Assembly (NCBI GenBank): GCA_002316805.1
Contig: DCEF01000006.1
Coordinates: forward strand, 60,068-76,181
Reading direction: 5' to 3'
DNA length: 16,114 nucleotides
Source of the DNA: Ruminococcaceae bacterium UBA1036
GTDB lineage: Bacteria > Bacillota > Clostridia > Oscillospirales > Acutalibacteraceae
Made by a program: the position numbers and the translations under genes. The notes under the pieces were generated by a model. That model searched no databases, had not been told where the DNA came from, and worked only from the letters and a program-made list of their open reading frames with translations. Positions 8,301 through 14,608 of the stretch are shown piece by piece; positions within the stretch are counted from its first letter, which is position 1, and each line of letters opens with the position of its first letter.

Positions 8301-8655
8301 GCTTGGCCGCAACAGCCGCCAGCCGGAACGGCTGCGCCTGTTGTCTTTTCTCGAGTTGCTTGGCCTTGCTTCATATGAGGTGCACGGGAGCCAGAACATG
8401 GAGATATTCGTTAGGATAAATGATCCAGATAAGCTGGCCAAGTTGACGGAGGGCAATTACAAAAACAGTGTTGCATCAGATATCCATAGGCGCCACAAGT
8501 CTGCCCAGGATACGATGATGGGCTTTATGATGCATGACCTTTCGAGCAAGGAGCGCTGGGACGTGATAGAGGATTATTTTCTCGGGCGCGAGGAGAGCGT
8601 CCGCAAAGCTATCGGCGTGTGTGGTGATGAGCCGGAGGAAACTGCGGCTGAGTAA
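5386..8655 (+). CDS. Large RecQ-like superfamily 2 DNA helicase with unrecognised N- and C-terminal regions
   Basis: This ATP-dependent helicase has about 1,089 residues (numbered from TTG 5386). A core of roughly 350 residues carries RecQ-type motifs: APTGAGKS (Walker A, 332-339), VITPLIALMKDQ (Ia), DEAH (437-440), LCLTATAV (III), TKAFGMGID (V) and QEIGRAAR (VI, 634-641). The first ~310 and last ~420 residues are not recognised. The expected RecQ zinc-binding cysteines and an HRDC domain are not seen after motif VI. The tail includes a possible winged-helix-like stretch near residue 985 and ends in ERWDVIEDYFLG. The start is uncertain. TTG 5386 has AAAGGTGA 5 nt upstream, ATG 5452 has GAAGGAG only 3 nt upstream, and TTG 5350 has no ribosome site. 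It stands alone on its strand between metabolic and sporulation genes. Genome maintenance or phage defence are both possible. It is clearly not the standard ~600-residue RecQ. Confidence 0.88.
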   Translation: MKFQDLFHTRLQQFLQKSQKEKMVLFFRGFGRLQNAEILSCSESLYADGILNPDATLNLAALEAKKEEIAKDLISSSGFRVGIYEQFLAAISEDPELMRHYNGTVEIVDDNLFSGHYVSAVPNEDARSLYEYLQEEAAPVPDSLAVYFNYYGDVVSVDETHYFLAPFDRCTDEKLKIVPFFAQRPMPEPKEIVDAKSSVSVSDSRFLLQKAELLEGRLPSGTVYCMDSRTEPDRCAFPAFAGILDELGISYGVKKFQGFNVTEKSSANKYLPLLQKYWGKDAAFRQLKFYSRPGSAKDTVEISQGEIISQIIAQSEKAIGGSHDFRNIFITAPTGAGKSLLFQLPAVHIAEKFGAVTIVITPLIALMKDQVLQLENEHNVKCATYINSTLSFEEREKRIAAIKAGEKSIVYVAPELLVSTPLDAITGGRKVGLFVIDEAHIVTSWGKDFRADYWYLGDFLNHLKRSGMWFPILCLTATAVYGGSEDIVNETIDSLFLKDPLIYLGSVRRDNIAFDINRVSLKSVTGGAESFKVKRAAQVVKTYVEKEEKSLVYCPFTTQVDDIYAALDPAVRPKVCRYYGTLDKKARSTAQENFSSGACTVMLCTKAFGMGIDVQDIRNVYHFAPTGSLADYVQEIGRAARKKSSQGCASADFLPTDTCYVRTLYGISEMKQYQLREMLRKIYSIYKESNRRSLLISPDAFSYLFSGRELENKVKNGMLLLSKDLESIYGYPVITVWPKAMLTKSFVNVPLKSIEKFEKKFGRFVKQLDDRTRRVLPSRNKRYESDTIVVNSGKIYELDMPAIWQNNFRDISFSQFNHRFFSGELFQCGNDEIFSPRIHIKAVYALPFQELKEKLKEDCTVISGIFRKYKSKGQVFTAKQFREDLAEGFGKDCGRLEFSNMILQLFIADMSRNIGFRTNSDRLKFIAARKTPSGEMGYRVLNSGYISMPNYFVQLVSQCASGEENIYQAFIPLGRNSRQPERLRLLSFLELLGLASYEVHGSQNMEIFVRINDPDKLAKLTEGNYKNSVASDIHRRHKSAQDTMMGFMMHDLSSKERWDVIEDYFLGREESVRKAIGVCGDEPEETAAE

Positions 8656-8707
8656 AGGCTGCCATTACGCTTTACAGGAATACGGCCGGAGCTGCTGGAT
8701 ACCATTT

Positions 8708-9001
8708 TTATTTATATCCGAAAAGAGCGCCTATACCGCGCGGCGGCCCTTTTGTACGTACCGGGGCTGTGTAGTTTACAAGAATTGTGTCGTCGCCTAT
8801 TACTTTGATGTCATCCCAGTGGATTATAATGTCGTCCTCGCGGCCGAGCAATCCGAACCAGCGGAGTTTCCCATAGATTATCAGGGCTGAAACACGTGCT
8901 GTGGACGTGTCTATTTCCAGGTCGCATACATTTCCGAGGCGCATGCCGTTTTTTATGTTGATAACTTCCTTATGACGCATATCGTCAATTCTGCAGTTCA
9001 C
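8708..9001 (-). CDS. ylmC: YlmC/YmxH family sporulation protein (PRC-barrel)
   Basis: This 97-residue protein has a single PRC-barrel-like beta fold: MRLGNVCDLEID at residues 20-31, then ALIIYGKLRWFGLLGREDDI and IHWDDIKVIGDDTILV. This is the pattern of the YlmC/YmxH sporulation family, whose biochemical role is not established. The start is GTG 9001, supported by GGAGG (9014-9010) 8 nt upstream. It follows sigG by 98 nt on the same strand with no terminator visible, so it may be read from sigG transcription. In B. subtilis ylmC also lies just downstream of sigG. It converges with the helicase gene, 52 nt apart. That gap shows only a short T-rich stretch and no convincing hairpin. Confidence 0.88.
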   Translation of the reverse strand: MNCRIDDMRHKEVINIKNGMRLGNVCDLEIDTSTARVSALIIYGKLRWFGLLGREDDIIIHWDDIKVIGDDTILVNYTAPVRTKGPPRGIGALFGYK

Positions 9002-9099
9002 TCAAACCACCTCCGCACTTACTATGTTTATGTGTGGCACGGCGTTTTTAGCTTCCTATTTGCAGACTGACGGAAGTACCTTAGAGATGTTGAGATATT

Positions 9100-9870
9100 T
9101 CAAATTTCCTTTTTAATTTTATCAAGTGCTGCTTTTTCAAGGCGTGAGACCTGCGCCTGGCTGATTCCAATCTCTGAAGCAACTTCCATTTGGGTTTTGC
9201 CCTGAAAATAGCGCATTGAAAGGATGCGCTTTTCGCGGCTGTTAAGGTTTCTTATCGCTTCTTTGAGGGCAATTTCATCAAGCCAGTTATTGTCATCGTT
9301 TTTGTCGCCTATCTGATCCATGATATATATAGTGTCGCCGTCATCTGAAAAAACTGGTTCATAAAGCGAGACCGGCTCGACGACGGACTCCAGAGCAACA
9401 ACCACTTCTTCGCGCGGAATGTCAAGTCCTTTTGCAATTTCTTCAACGGTAGGCTCGCGGTCGTTTTTAGCGGTCATCTTTTCTTTAAGCTGCATGGCTT
9501 TGTAGGCTGTGTCACGCAGCGAGCGGCTGACGCGGATGCTGTTGTTGTCGCGCAGATACCGGCGAATTTCGCCGATAATCATTGGGACGCCGTAAGTAGA
9601 GAAGCGCACGCCCTGGCTTGTGTCAAAATGGTCAATTGCTTTTATTAGCCCTATGCAGCCGACCTGAAACAGGTCGTCGAGATTCTCGCCCCTGTTTGTG
9701 AAGCGCTGGATCACACTTAGCACAAGGCGCAGGTTGCCTTTTATCAGCTCATCCCGCGCTTCCATGTCGCCGTTTTTTGTTTTGCGGAGCAGTTCCATCT
9801 TTTCTTTTTCAGTCAGCACTTTAAGTTTTGATGTATTTACGCCGCAGATTTCGACTTTGTTGTATTGCAC
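9100..9870 (-). CDS. sigG: RNA polymerase sporulation sigma factor SigG (forespore)
   Basis: This 256-residue sigma-70 family factor directs late forespore transcription. The N-terminus NKVEICGVNTSKLKVL (residues 4-19) is the SigG-specific signature bound by its regulators. Region 2 follows (NLRLVLSVIQRF, LFQVGCIGLIKAIDHFD, then FSTYGVPMIIGEIRRYLRD). Region 3 and a region 4 helix-turn-helix (TQMEVASEIGISQAQVSRLE) complete it. The start is GTG 9870 with GGGAGG 9 nt upstream. A sigma-F-like promoter lies 32 nt upstream of the start codon, matching the known dependence of sigG on sigma-F in Bacillus. In B. subtilis sigG directly follows sigE on the same strand. Here two + strand genes separate them, so read-through from spoIIGA-sigE into sigG would have to cross 2 kb of antisense genes. 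Confidence 0.97.
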   Translation of the reverse strand: MQYNKVEICGVNTSKLKVLTEKEKMELLRKTKNGDMEARDELIKGNLRLVLSVIQRFTNRGENLDDLFQVGCIGLIKAIDHFDTSQGVRFSTYGVPMIIGEIRRYLRDNNSIRVSRSLRDTAYKAMQLKEKMTAKNDREPTVEEIAKGLDIPREEVVVALESVVEPVSLYEPVFSDDGDTIYIMDQIGDKNDDNNWLDEIALKEAIRNLNSREKRILSMRYFQGKTQMEVASEIGISQAQVSRLEKAALDKIKKEI

Positions 9871-9901
9871 TTCGCATATCCTCCCGTCACGGTTCTAATG
9901 C

Positions 9902-9931
9902 CATTATTGCCATGCCGGAAGAGTATCATTC
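9902..9931 (-). promoter_or_regulatory. Candidate sigma-F (forespore) promoter of sigG
   Basis: On the - strand GGCAATAATG (9911-9902) matches the sigma-F -10 consensus GGNNANAHTR at every position. GAATG (9931-9927) lies 15 nt upstream and matches the -35 consensus GYATA at 3 of 5 positions; it also resembles a sigma-G -35 (GHATR). Transcription would start near 9895, about 25 nt before the GTG. The -35 half is weak. Confidence 0.5.
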
Positions 9932-9936
9932 AGAAG

Positions 9937-9945
9937 TGGTAAAAT
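9937..9945 (+). promoter_or_regulatory. Candidate extended -10 promoter for cca
   Basis: TGGTAAAAT (9937-9945) is a TGnTATAAT-type extended -10 element (5 of 6 in the hexamer), about 40 nt before the cca start. No convincing -35 is seen at 17 nt. This is the best + strand promoter candidate in the 114-nt gap between sigG and cca. Confidence 0.35.
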
Positions 9946-9984
9946 AAGATTTCGACATGATTCAGTTGAAAATGGAGGAATGGT

Positions 9985-11325
9985 ATGAAAATACAAATTC
10001 CGCCGCAGGTCAGCGGTATTTTAAATAGACTTATAGAAAACGGGCGTGAAGCTTATGCGGTCGGCGGATGTGTGCGTGACAGTTTGCTAGGCAGAAAGCC
10101 TAATGACTGGGACATTGCCACTTCTGCTTTGCCGGAAGAGACGGAAAGCATTTTCTCGGATATGCATATTGTGAAAACAGGCATGAGCAATGGGACAGTG
10201 ACAGTCGTTACAGGTGGTATGCCTGTGGAAGTGACAACGTATAGGGTAGACGGCCCGTATTCAGACGGTAGGCATCCTGACAGTGTTTCCTTTACAGGCA
10301 ATCTTAAAGAAGACCTTGCACGCCGTGATTTCACGATAAATGCCCTTGCTTACAGTGAGAAAAAAGGCCTTGTTGACTGCTTCGGCGGCAAGGAAGACCT
10401 TTCGCATGGCATCATCCGCTGTGTAGGTGACCCGGACATGCGTTTTCATGAAGACGGGCTGCGCATTCTGCGCGCGCTGCGCTTTTCGTCAGTGCTCGGC
10501 TTTTCTGTAGAAGTTGGCACAGCGGAAAGCGTGGAGAAAAACAGAAAGCTACTCGCTGGCATATCGAAAGAACGGATACGCGAAGAGTTTACAAGGCTTT
10601 TATGCGGCCAGAACGCTGCAGAAGTTTTAAGGCGCTTCAGAGAAGTGATTGCTGAGTTTATTCCGGAGATTTCCCCGACTTTCGGGTTTTGCCAATATAA
10701 TCCGCATCACATTTACGATGTATGGGAGCATACTCTCCACTGCGTTGATGCGGTGGAACCGGAGCCGGTGCTTAGGCTTACTATGTTTTTGCATGACCTC
10801 GGTAAACCTATGTGCCTTACACGTGGCGCAGATGGGACCGGCCATTTTTATGGCCATACGGAAAAAAGCGCCGAAATAGCGCAGAAAATAATGACGCGCC
10901 TGCGCTATGATAAAAAAACGCTGCAGACAGTTTTAACGCTTGTCCGCAGCCATGACCTGCCGCTTTGGCCTGACGAACGCTGCCTGCGCCGTAGGCTGAA
11001 CGGCCTTGGTGAAGAAAATTTACGCCTGCTTGTAATGGTTGAGCAGGCAGACGCAAAAGGGAAAGCAAATCCGGAAAACGGATATACTGTGTCGCTGCGT
11101 CAGGTTTCGGCTGTACTTGACCGTATCCTTGACCAGAAACAGTGCTTCAAGCTTAAAGACCTTGCAGTAAAAGGTGATGACCTGATTAAGGCGGGTTTCC
11201 CTAAAGGCGAGACAGTAGGGAACATGCTGAAAGTCTTGCTCAATGCCGTGATTGACGGCAAATGCGCAAATACGCGCCAGACACTTCTGCACTATGCCAT
11301 GAAAGCTGAAAAGGGGAAAAGCTGA
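9985..11325 (+). CDS. cca: CCA tRNA nucleotidyltransferase with HD domain
   Basis: This 446-residue class II tRNA nucleotidyltransferase adds or repairs the 3' CCA end of tRNAs. The N-terminal catalytic head has the signature YAVGGCVRDSLLGR (residues 24-37) and DWD (41-43), whose acidic residues bind metal. RRDFTINALAY follows near residue 112, EDGLRILRALRFS near residue 153, and RIREEFTRLL near residue 196. An HD domain (His249, His270-Asp271) spans roughly residues 245-335, with LFLHDLGKP-like sequence, and probably gives phosphohydrolase activity. It could be a full CCA-adding enzyme or a CC- or A-adding specialist; this cannot be decided by eye. The ATG at 9985 has GGAGG 6 nt upstream. 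Its TGA overlaps the start of the next gene (TGATG). The pair runs against the sporulation genes on both sides. Confidence 0.95.
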   Translation: MKIQIPPQVSGILNRLIENGREAYAVGGCVRDSLLGRKPNDWDIATSALPEETESIFSDMHIVKTGMSNGTVTVVTGGMPVEVTTYRVDGPYSDGRHPDSVSFTGNLKEDLARRDFTINALAYSEKKGLVDCFGGKEDLSHGIIRCVGDPDMRFHEDGLRILRALRFSSVLGFSVEVGTAESVEKNRKLLAGISKERIREEFTRLLCGQNAAEVLRRFREVIAEFIPEISPTFGFCQYNPHHIYDVWEHTLHCVDAVEPEPVLRLTMFLHDLGKPMCLTRGADGTGHFYGHTEKSAEIAQKIMTRLRYDKKTLQTVLTLVRSHDLPLWPDERCLRRRLNGLGEENLRLLVMVEQADAKGKANPENGYTVSLRQVSAVLDRILDQKQCFKLKDLAVKGDDLIKAGFPKGETVGNMLKVLLNAVIDGKCANTRQTLLHYAMKAEKGKS

Positions 11326-11834
11326 TGCAGAAGGCGAGTACCCTTGTAGTCCATCCGCTTAAACCTGTTTATGATAAAAATTCGAGGGCTCTGATACTCG
11401 GCACCATGCCTTCCCCAAAATCGAGGGAATATGGGTTTTACTATTCGCATCCTCAAAACAGGTTCTGGCGTGTTGCTGCCGGCCTTTACAACGCACCTGT
11501 GCCAGAAACGAATGAAGAGAAGGCGTCTTTCCTGCTGCAGCATCGCATAGCTATGTGGGATGTGCTGAAAAGCTGCCGTATTGCAGGCGCTGATGACGCG
11601 AGTATCAGTGAACCGGTGCCTAACGATATCGCAGGGCTGCTCAAAAAAACGAATATACGCAGAATATTTACAACGGGTACGAAAGCCACATCGCTTTACC
11701 GCCGGTTCTGCTACAGCAAAACCGGAATGGTGGCTGTTCCATTGCCGTCTACAAGTCCGGCAAACTGCCGCTGGCCATATGAAAAGCTGCTTGATGCCTA
11801 CCGCATTATACTGCATTATACGGAACATGATTAG
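11325..11834 (+). CDS. DNA-deoxyinosine (hypoxanthine)-type DNA glycosylase, uracil-DNA glycosylase superfamily
   Basis: This 169-residue base-excision enzyme removes a damaged, probably deaminated, base from DNA. Motif 1 is GTMPSPKS (residues 26-33), followed by FYYSHPQNRFW (38-48), whose Asn is the likely catalytic residue. The second motif is LPSTSPAN (140-147). This pattern and the length fit UDG family 6 (hypoxanthine-DNA glycosylase), although Mug-type enzymes are related. Substrate preference (hypoxanthine, uracil or other) is inferred from family only. The ATG shares one base with the cca stop (TGATG) and has AAGGGG upstream, so translation is coupled to cca. Its TAG stop overlaps the stop of convergent sigE by 3 nt (11832-11833 plus flanks), leaving no room for a terminator. 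Confidence 0.82.
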   Translation: MQKASTLVVHPLKPVYDKNSRALILGTMPSPKSREYGFYYSHPQNRFWRVAAGLYNAPVPETNEEKASFLLQHRIAMWDVLKSCRIAGADDASISEPVPNDIAGLLKKTNIRRIFTTGTKATSLYRRFCYSKTGMVAVPLPSTSPANCRWPYEKLLDAYRIILHYTEHD

Positions 11835-12553
11835 CTGACACGCTCGAGCTCTTTTTTCAAACGTTCTATTATCCTTTTTTCGAGGCGCGATATGTAAGAC
11901 TGTGATATGCCGAGTGTGTCGGCCACTTCTTTCTGCGTGTGCTCACGGCTGCAGTTGAGGCCGAAGCGCAGCTGCATTATTTTCCTTTCCCGCGGGGCGA
12001 GGCGGTCAACGGCGCTGCGCAGGAGTTCCTGCTCGGCCTCGTCTTCAAGGTCTATGCTTATGGAGTTTTGGTCGCTTCCTATGATATCAGAAAGCAGGAG
12101 CTTGTTGCCGTCCCAGTCGACGCTGAGCGGGTCATCTATGGAGATTTCATTTTTTAACTGGGATGTTTTTCTGAGATACATCAATATTTCATTTTCAATG
12201 CAGCGCGACGCATAAGTTGCCAGCTTTATTTTTCGCTCGGGGCGGAATGTGTTGACAGCTTTTATAAGGCCTATGGTGCCGATGGAAATTAGGTCTTCCA
12301 GAGTTGCACAGGGTGATTCGAACTTTTTGGCAATATAAACGACAAGCCGCAGGTTATGCGTAATAAGTGGCTCGCGTGCATTAGGAACATCGTTCATGAT
12401 GTTTTCCATGACCTGGCTTTCCTCCTGCTTCGTAAGGGGAGGAGGCAGCGTTTCAGGCCCGTTGATATAGTAGACGCCGCGCCGAAACAATGGGCTTAGA
12501 AGCCTGTTTAAGAGTGATATGAGCCATTCCTTGATTTGCCTTATACATTTCAT
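11831..12553 (-). CDS. sigE: RNA polymerase sporulation sigma factor SigE precursor (pro-sigma-E, mother cell)
   Basis: This 240-residue sigma factor controls early mother-cell gene expression. It is made inactive: an amphipathic pro-sequence of about 27 residues with basic residues precedes VYYINGPETLPPPL (27-40), the conserved site where SpoIIGA cuts in Bacillus. Region 2 is nearly canonical (NLRLVVYIAKKFE, LEDLISIGTIGLIKAVNTF, then KLATYASRCIENEILMYLR). Region 4 ends in the helix-turn-helix TLGISQSYISRLEKRIIERL. The ATG at 12553 has AAAGGGA about 10 nt upstream. It follows spoIIGA by 59 nt on the same strand and is surely co-transcribed with its own protease. Its TAA overlaps the stop of the convergent glycosylase gene. 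Confidence 0.97.
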   Translation of the reverse strand: MKCIRQIKEWLISLLNRLLSPLFRRGVYYINGPETLPPPLTKQEESQVMENIMNDVPNAREPLITHNLRLVVYIAKKFESPCATLEDLISIGTIGLIKAVNTFRPERKIKLATYASRCIENEILMYLRKTSQLKNEISIDDPLSVDWDGNKLLLSDIIGSDQNSISIDLEDEAEQELLRSAVDRLAPRERKIMQLRFGLNCSREHTQKEVADTLGISQSYISRLEKRIIERLKKELERVS

Positions 12554-12612
12554 GTTTTGTTTTCCCTTTGCCGTGCCGCTCCGGCGTGTTTTACATCCGG
12601 TTTCGGCAGGAT

Positions 12613-13440
12613 TTAGCCGGATGCCTGAAGAATATCCGGGTTGAGCAAAGCATCGCAGTTTTCAAGTTTTGATTCTGAGACTGCTATGTAGACTTTATGT
12701 ATTTCAATTACTTTTTTGCCATAGAAGATAATCACCAGCTCAGGACGGAACGCCTTTAAAAGGCCGGAGCCGGAAACAGCGCCGAATGGGATAAGGCGTA
12801 GTCCTGTGCTGCTGCTTTTGGGCAGCATGCGCTCAATAACACTGCGGCTTACAACGATTACAGGGTAATTTGAAAATGGTTCGCGGAGTGAATTGCCTGT
12901 ATCTACGCGTGCATTGCAGGTGCATGATATTCCGCTACTGTGAATTGTTATGCGGCAAAAAAGCTCCTTTGGCATCTGACGCCCTGTTATGCGGCAGACA
13001 AGCGTGATGATCAAATAACATATAACGGTTAAAATAATTAAAAGAACGGGCGAAATATCAAAATAAACTATAGAATTCCTTATCATCAGGCCCTGTGGGG
13101 CCAAAAAGTACCAGAGTGCAAGCATAAGGCCTGCAAAGCCAAAGTTTATTAAATAAAATGCCGCAGTGTTCCGGAGGAACTGTTTCCAGCTGTGGAAACC
13201 GAAAGCGCAAAGAATTATTGCGGCTGACATAAGCAACTTTATCATTACTGCTGCCCACGCAGGGAATTCTGGCAAAAAAATAGAGAGCGAAAAAAAGGCA
13301 CCAAGTCCGGAAGCTACGGCAAGCCGCCACCGCTTTGCCGGCACGGAAAGGAATTTGGCGCATGCCAAGAGAAGGAAATAATTGATAAAAAAATTGACGG
13401 CTACGAGAATATCAACATAAATCGTCGGCTTCAAAATCAT
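12613..13440 (-). CDS. spoIIGA: Sigma-E processing peptidase SpoIIGA
   Basis: This 275-residue membrane aspartic protease cleaves pro-sigma-E at the sporulation septum. The N-terminal half has five hydrophobic segments (about 8-29, 39-57, 62-80, 92-113 and 130-149). The C-terminal half is a retropepsin-like domain with the active-site motif VDTGN (Asp180 at its centre), followed by PVIVVS and RLIPFGAVSGSGLLKAFRPE, all family features. Activity is expected to need dimerisation and the forespore signal SpoIIR. The ATG at 13440 has AGGGAG only 2 nt upstream. A TTG two codons later would sit at a better 8-nt distance, so the start may be shifted by two residues. It is the first gene of the spoIIGA-sigE unit. 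Confidence 0.96.
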   Translation of the reverse strand: MILKPTIYVDILVAVNFFINYFLLLACAKFLSVPAKRWRLAVASGLGAFFSLSIFLPEFPAWAAVMIKLLMSAAIILCAFGFHSWKQFLRNTAAFYLINFGFAGLMLALWYFLAPQGLMIRNSIVYFDISPVLLIILTVICYLIITLVCRITGRQMPKELFCRITIHSSGISCTCNARVDTGNSLREPFSNYPVIVVSRSVIERMLPKSSSTGLRLIPFGAVSGSGLLKAFRPELVIIFYGKKVIEIHKVYIAVSESKLENCDALLNPDILQASG

Positions 13441-13462
13441 CGCTCCCTGCCCAGCAGAAACA

Positions 13463-13495
13463 ATTATAGCGTAGGCGGCCAGCTGTTTATGTCAT
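13463..13495 (-). promoter_or_regulatory. Probable spoIIG promoter with overlong -35/-10 spacing
   Basis: On the - strand a perfect TATAAT (13468-13463) lies 22 nt before the spoIIGA ATG. There is no -35 at 17 nt; the best match is ATGACA (13495-13490, 5 of 6), 21 nt upstream. The B. subtilis spoIIG promoter is known for a 22-bp spacer overcome by phosphorylated Spo0A. The element TGTCATA on the opposite strand is a 5-of-7 match to the Spo0A box TGTCGAA and overlaps the -35. Confidence 0.55.
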
Positions 13496-13587
13496 AAATT
13501 GTTTTTGCCGGGTGATATTGCAATACAAAAATATGGCACTGATTTTGTATTTTTTAATTGTGTACGCTTCATGCCTTTAACATTGAT

Positions 13588-13639
13588 AAAAAAGATACGC
13601 TTTGATAAAGCTTTTGCAGCTATATCAAAGCGTATCTTT
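13588..13639 (-). terminator. Rho-independent terminator of the CAP-domain gene
   Basis: AAAGATACGCTTTGATA (13591-13607) and its exact complement at 13623-13639 form a 17-bp stem with a 15-nt loop. On the - strand the stem ends in TTT and runs into TTT (13590-13588). It starts 34 nt after the CAP gene stop and isolates it from spoIIGA. Confidence 0.85.
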
Positions 13640-13672
13640 AATTATTTTCTATTTTGCTGATAGATATGAAGG

Positions 13673-14608
13673 CTATCCAATAAAATGCTGTGTCCAGTAA
13701 TACTGATTTTCTGAATTTTTTGCAACGCCGACTCCGATTTTTGTAAACGATGGATTAAGAATGTTTTCGCGGTGACCCGGCGAATTCATCCATGCTTTCA
13801 TAACCTGTTCAGGCGTTTTCTGGCCCATGGCGATATTTTCACCGGCAGTGCGGTAGCTTATGCCAAACTTTTTCATAAGGTCAAACGGCGAGCCATAAGT
13901 TGGGGAAGTGTGGCTGAAATAATTATTCTTTGCCATATCTTCTGATTTGACAGTAGCGGTTTTCATCAAAGGTGCATTTTCAGCAAGGCCTGAAAGGCCG
14001 GCTTTTTTACGTTCTGCATTGACAAGTTGCACAACTCCATTTTGAAAGGTGCTGTAGCTGTTTGATTTTGAAGAGCCGCTGGCGGAAGACGATGGTTCTG
14101 GTGCAGCCTTTGATGTGTTACCGCAAAAGTCGGAATTTGCGCAAAACGAATTAAGAATATCATTGAACGTTTTTCCGCAGGTGCCCGAATAATTGCAGCT
14201 GCCACATGAGCTGGAACTGCATGTACGTTGGTTTCCGGATTTTGCATTTGATGCGCTGCGTGCTTTAGACAAGCTTTTTGATGAGCATGATGCTTTTTCA
14301 GGCGCTGAAGCCGCAGAATATGTGTTTTCTGAATTTGCAGGCTTTGCAGGGCACGAGCTGACATTGCAGGCAGATTTTGAATTTGCGCTGCAATTTTTAT
14401 TAGCCGTATTAGACTGCCTGTTGCATGATAACGCGGCAGGTATTTTGTCAAGCAGCACGCCGCACTGCGAATTAGCAACTGCAGATGTCAATGCGGCTTT
14501 CACAGATTTAACAGCTTCAGCCGGTGTTTTAGTGCATGTTGCAGCTGAAACGCTGGCACTGCTGCCTATTGCGAGCGCGAGAATGAGTGCGATTACCCTT
14601 TTTTTCAC
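13673..14608 (-). CDS. Secreted CAP-domain (SCP/YkwD-like) protein with Cys-rich linker
   Basis: This 311-residue exported protein has a signal peptide at residues 1-23 (KKR, then a hydrophobic core ALILALAIG and SVSAA, a likely signal peptidase I site). The linker from 25 to about 185 is rich in Ser, Ala, Asn and Lys and holds 13 cysteines (25, 49, 62, 73, 81, 86, 108, 130, 135, 138, 144, 156, 162). The C-terminal CAP domain (about 186-311) contains NAERKKAGL, FSHTSP (His233), GENIA (Glu257) and SPGHRENILNP (His279), the cavity residues of the family, and no cysteine. CAP proteins of this YkwD type are common in spore-formers, and their activity is mostly undefined. The start is GTG 14608 with AAAGGA upstream. 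The gene is monocistronic, bounded by hairpin terminators on both sides. Confidence 0.88.
   Translation of the reverse strand: MKKRVIALILALAIGSSASVSAATCTKTPAEAVKSVKAALTSAVANSQCGVLLDKIPAALSCNRQSNTANKNCSANSKSACNVSSCPAKPANSENTYSAASAPEKASCSSKSLSKARSASNAKSGNQRTCSSSSCGSCNYSGTCGKTFNDILNSFCANSDFCGNTSKAAPEPSSSASGSSKSNSYSTFQNGVVQLVNAERKKAGLSGLAENAPLMKTATVKSEDMAKNNYFSHTSPTYGSPFDLMKKFGISYRTAGENIAMGQKTPEQVMKAWMNSPGHRENILNPSFTKIGVGVAKNSENQYYWTQHFIG

Noticed and set aside
9018..9040. CATAGTA sigma-G-like -10 upstream of ylmC
   Set aside because: No GHATR -35 element is found at 17-19 nt, so the match is probably by chance.
9951..9957. Exact Spo0A box TGTCGAA (- strand) in the sigG-cca gap
   Set aside because: The same 7-mer also occurs inside lysC (near 2461), the flavoprotein gene (near 3808) and the helicase gene (near 7014), so one intergenic copy is at chance level; sigG is not normally a direct Spo0A target.
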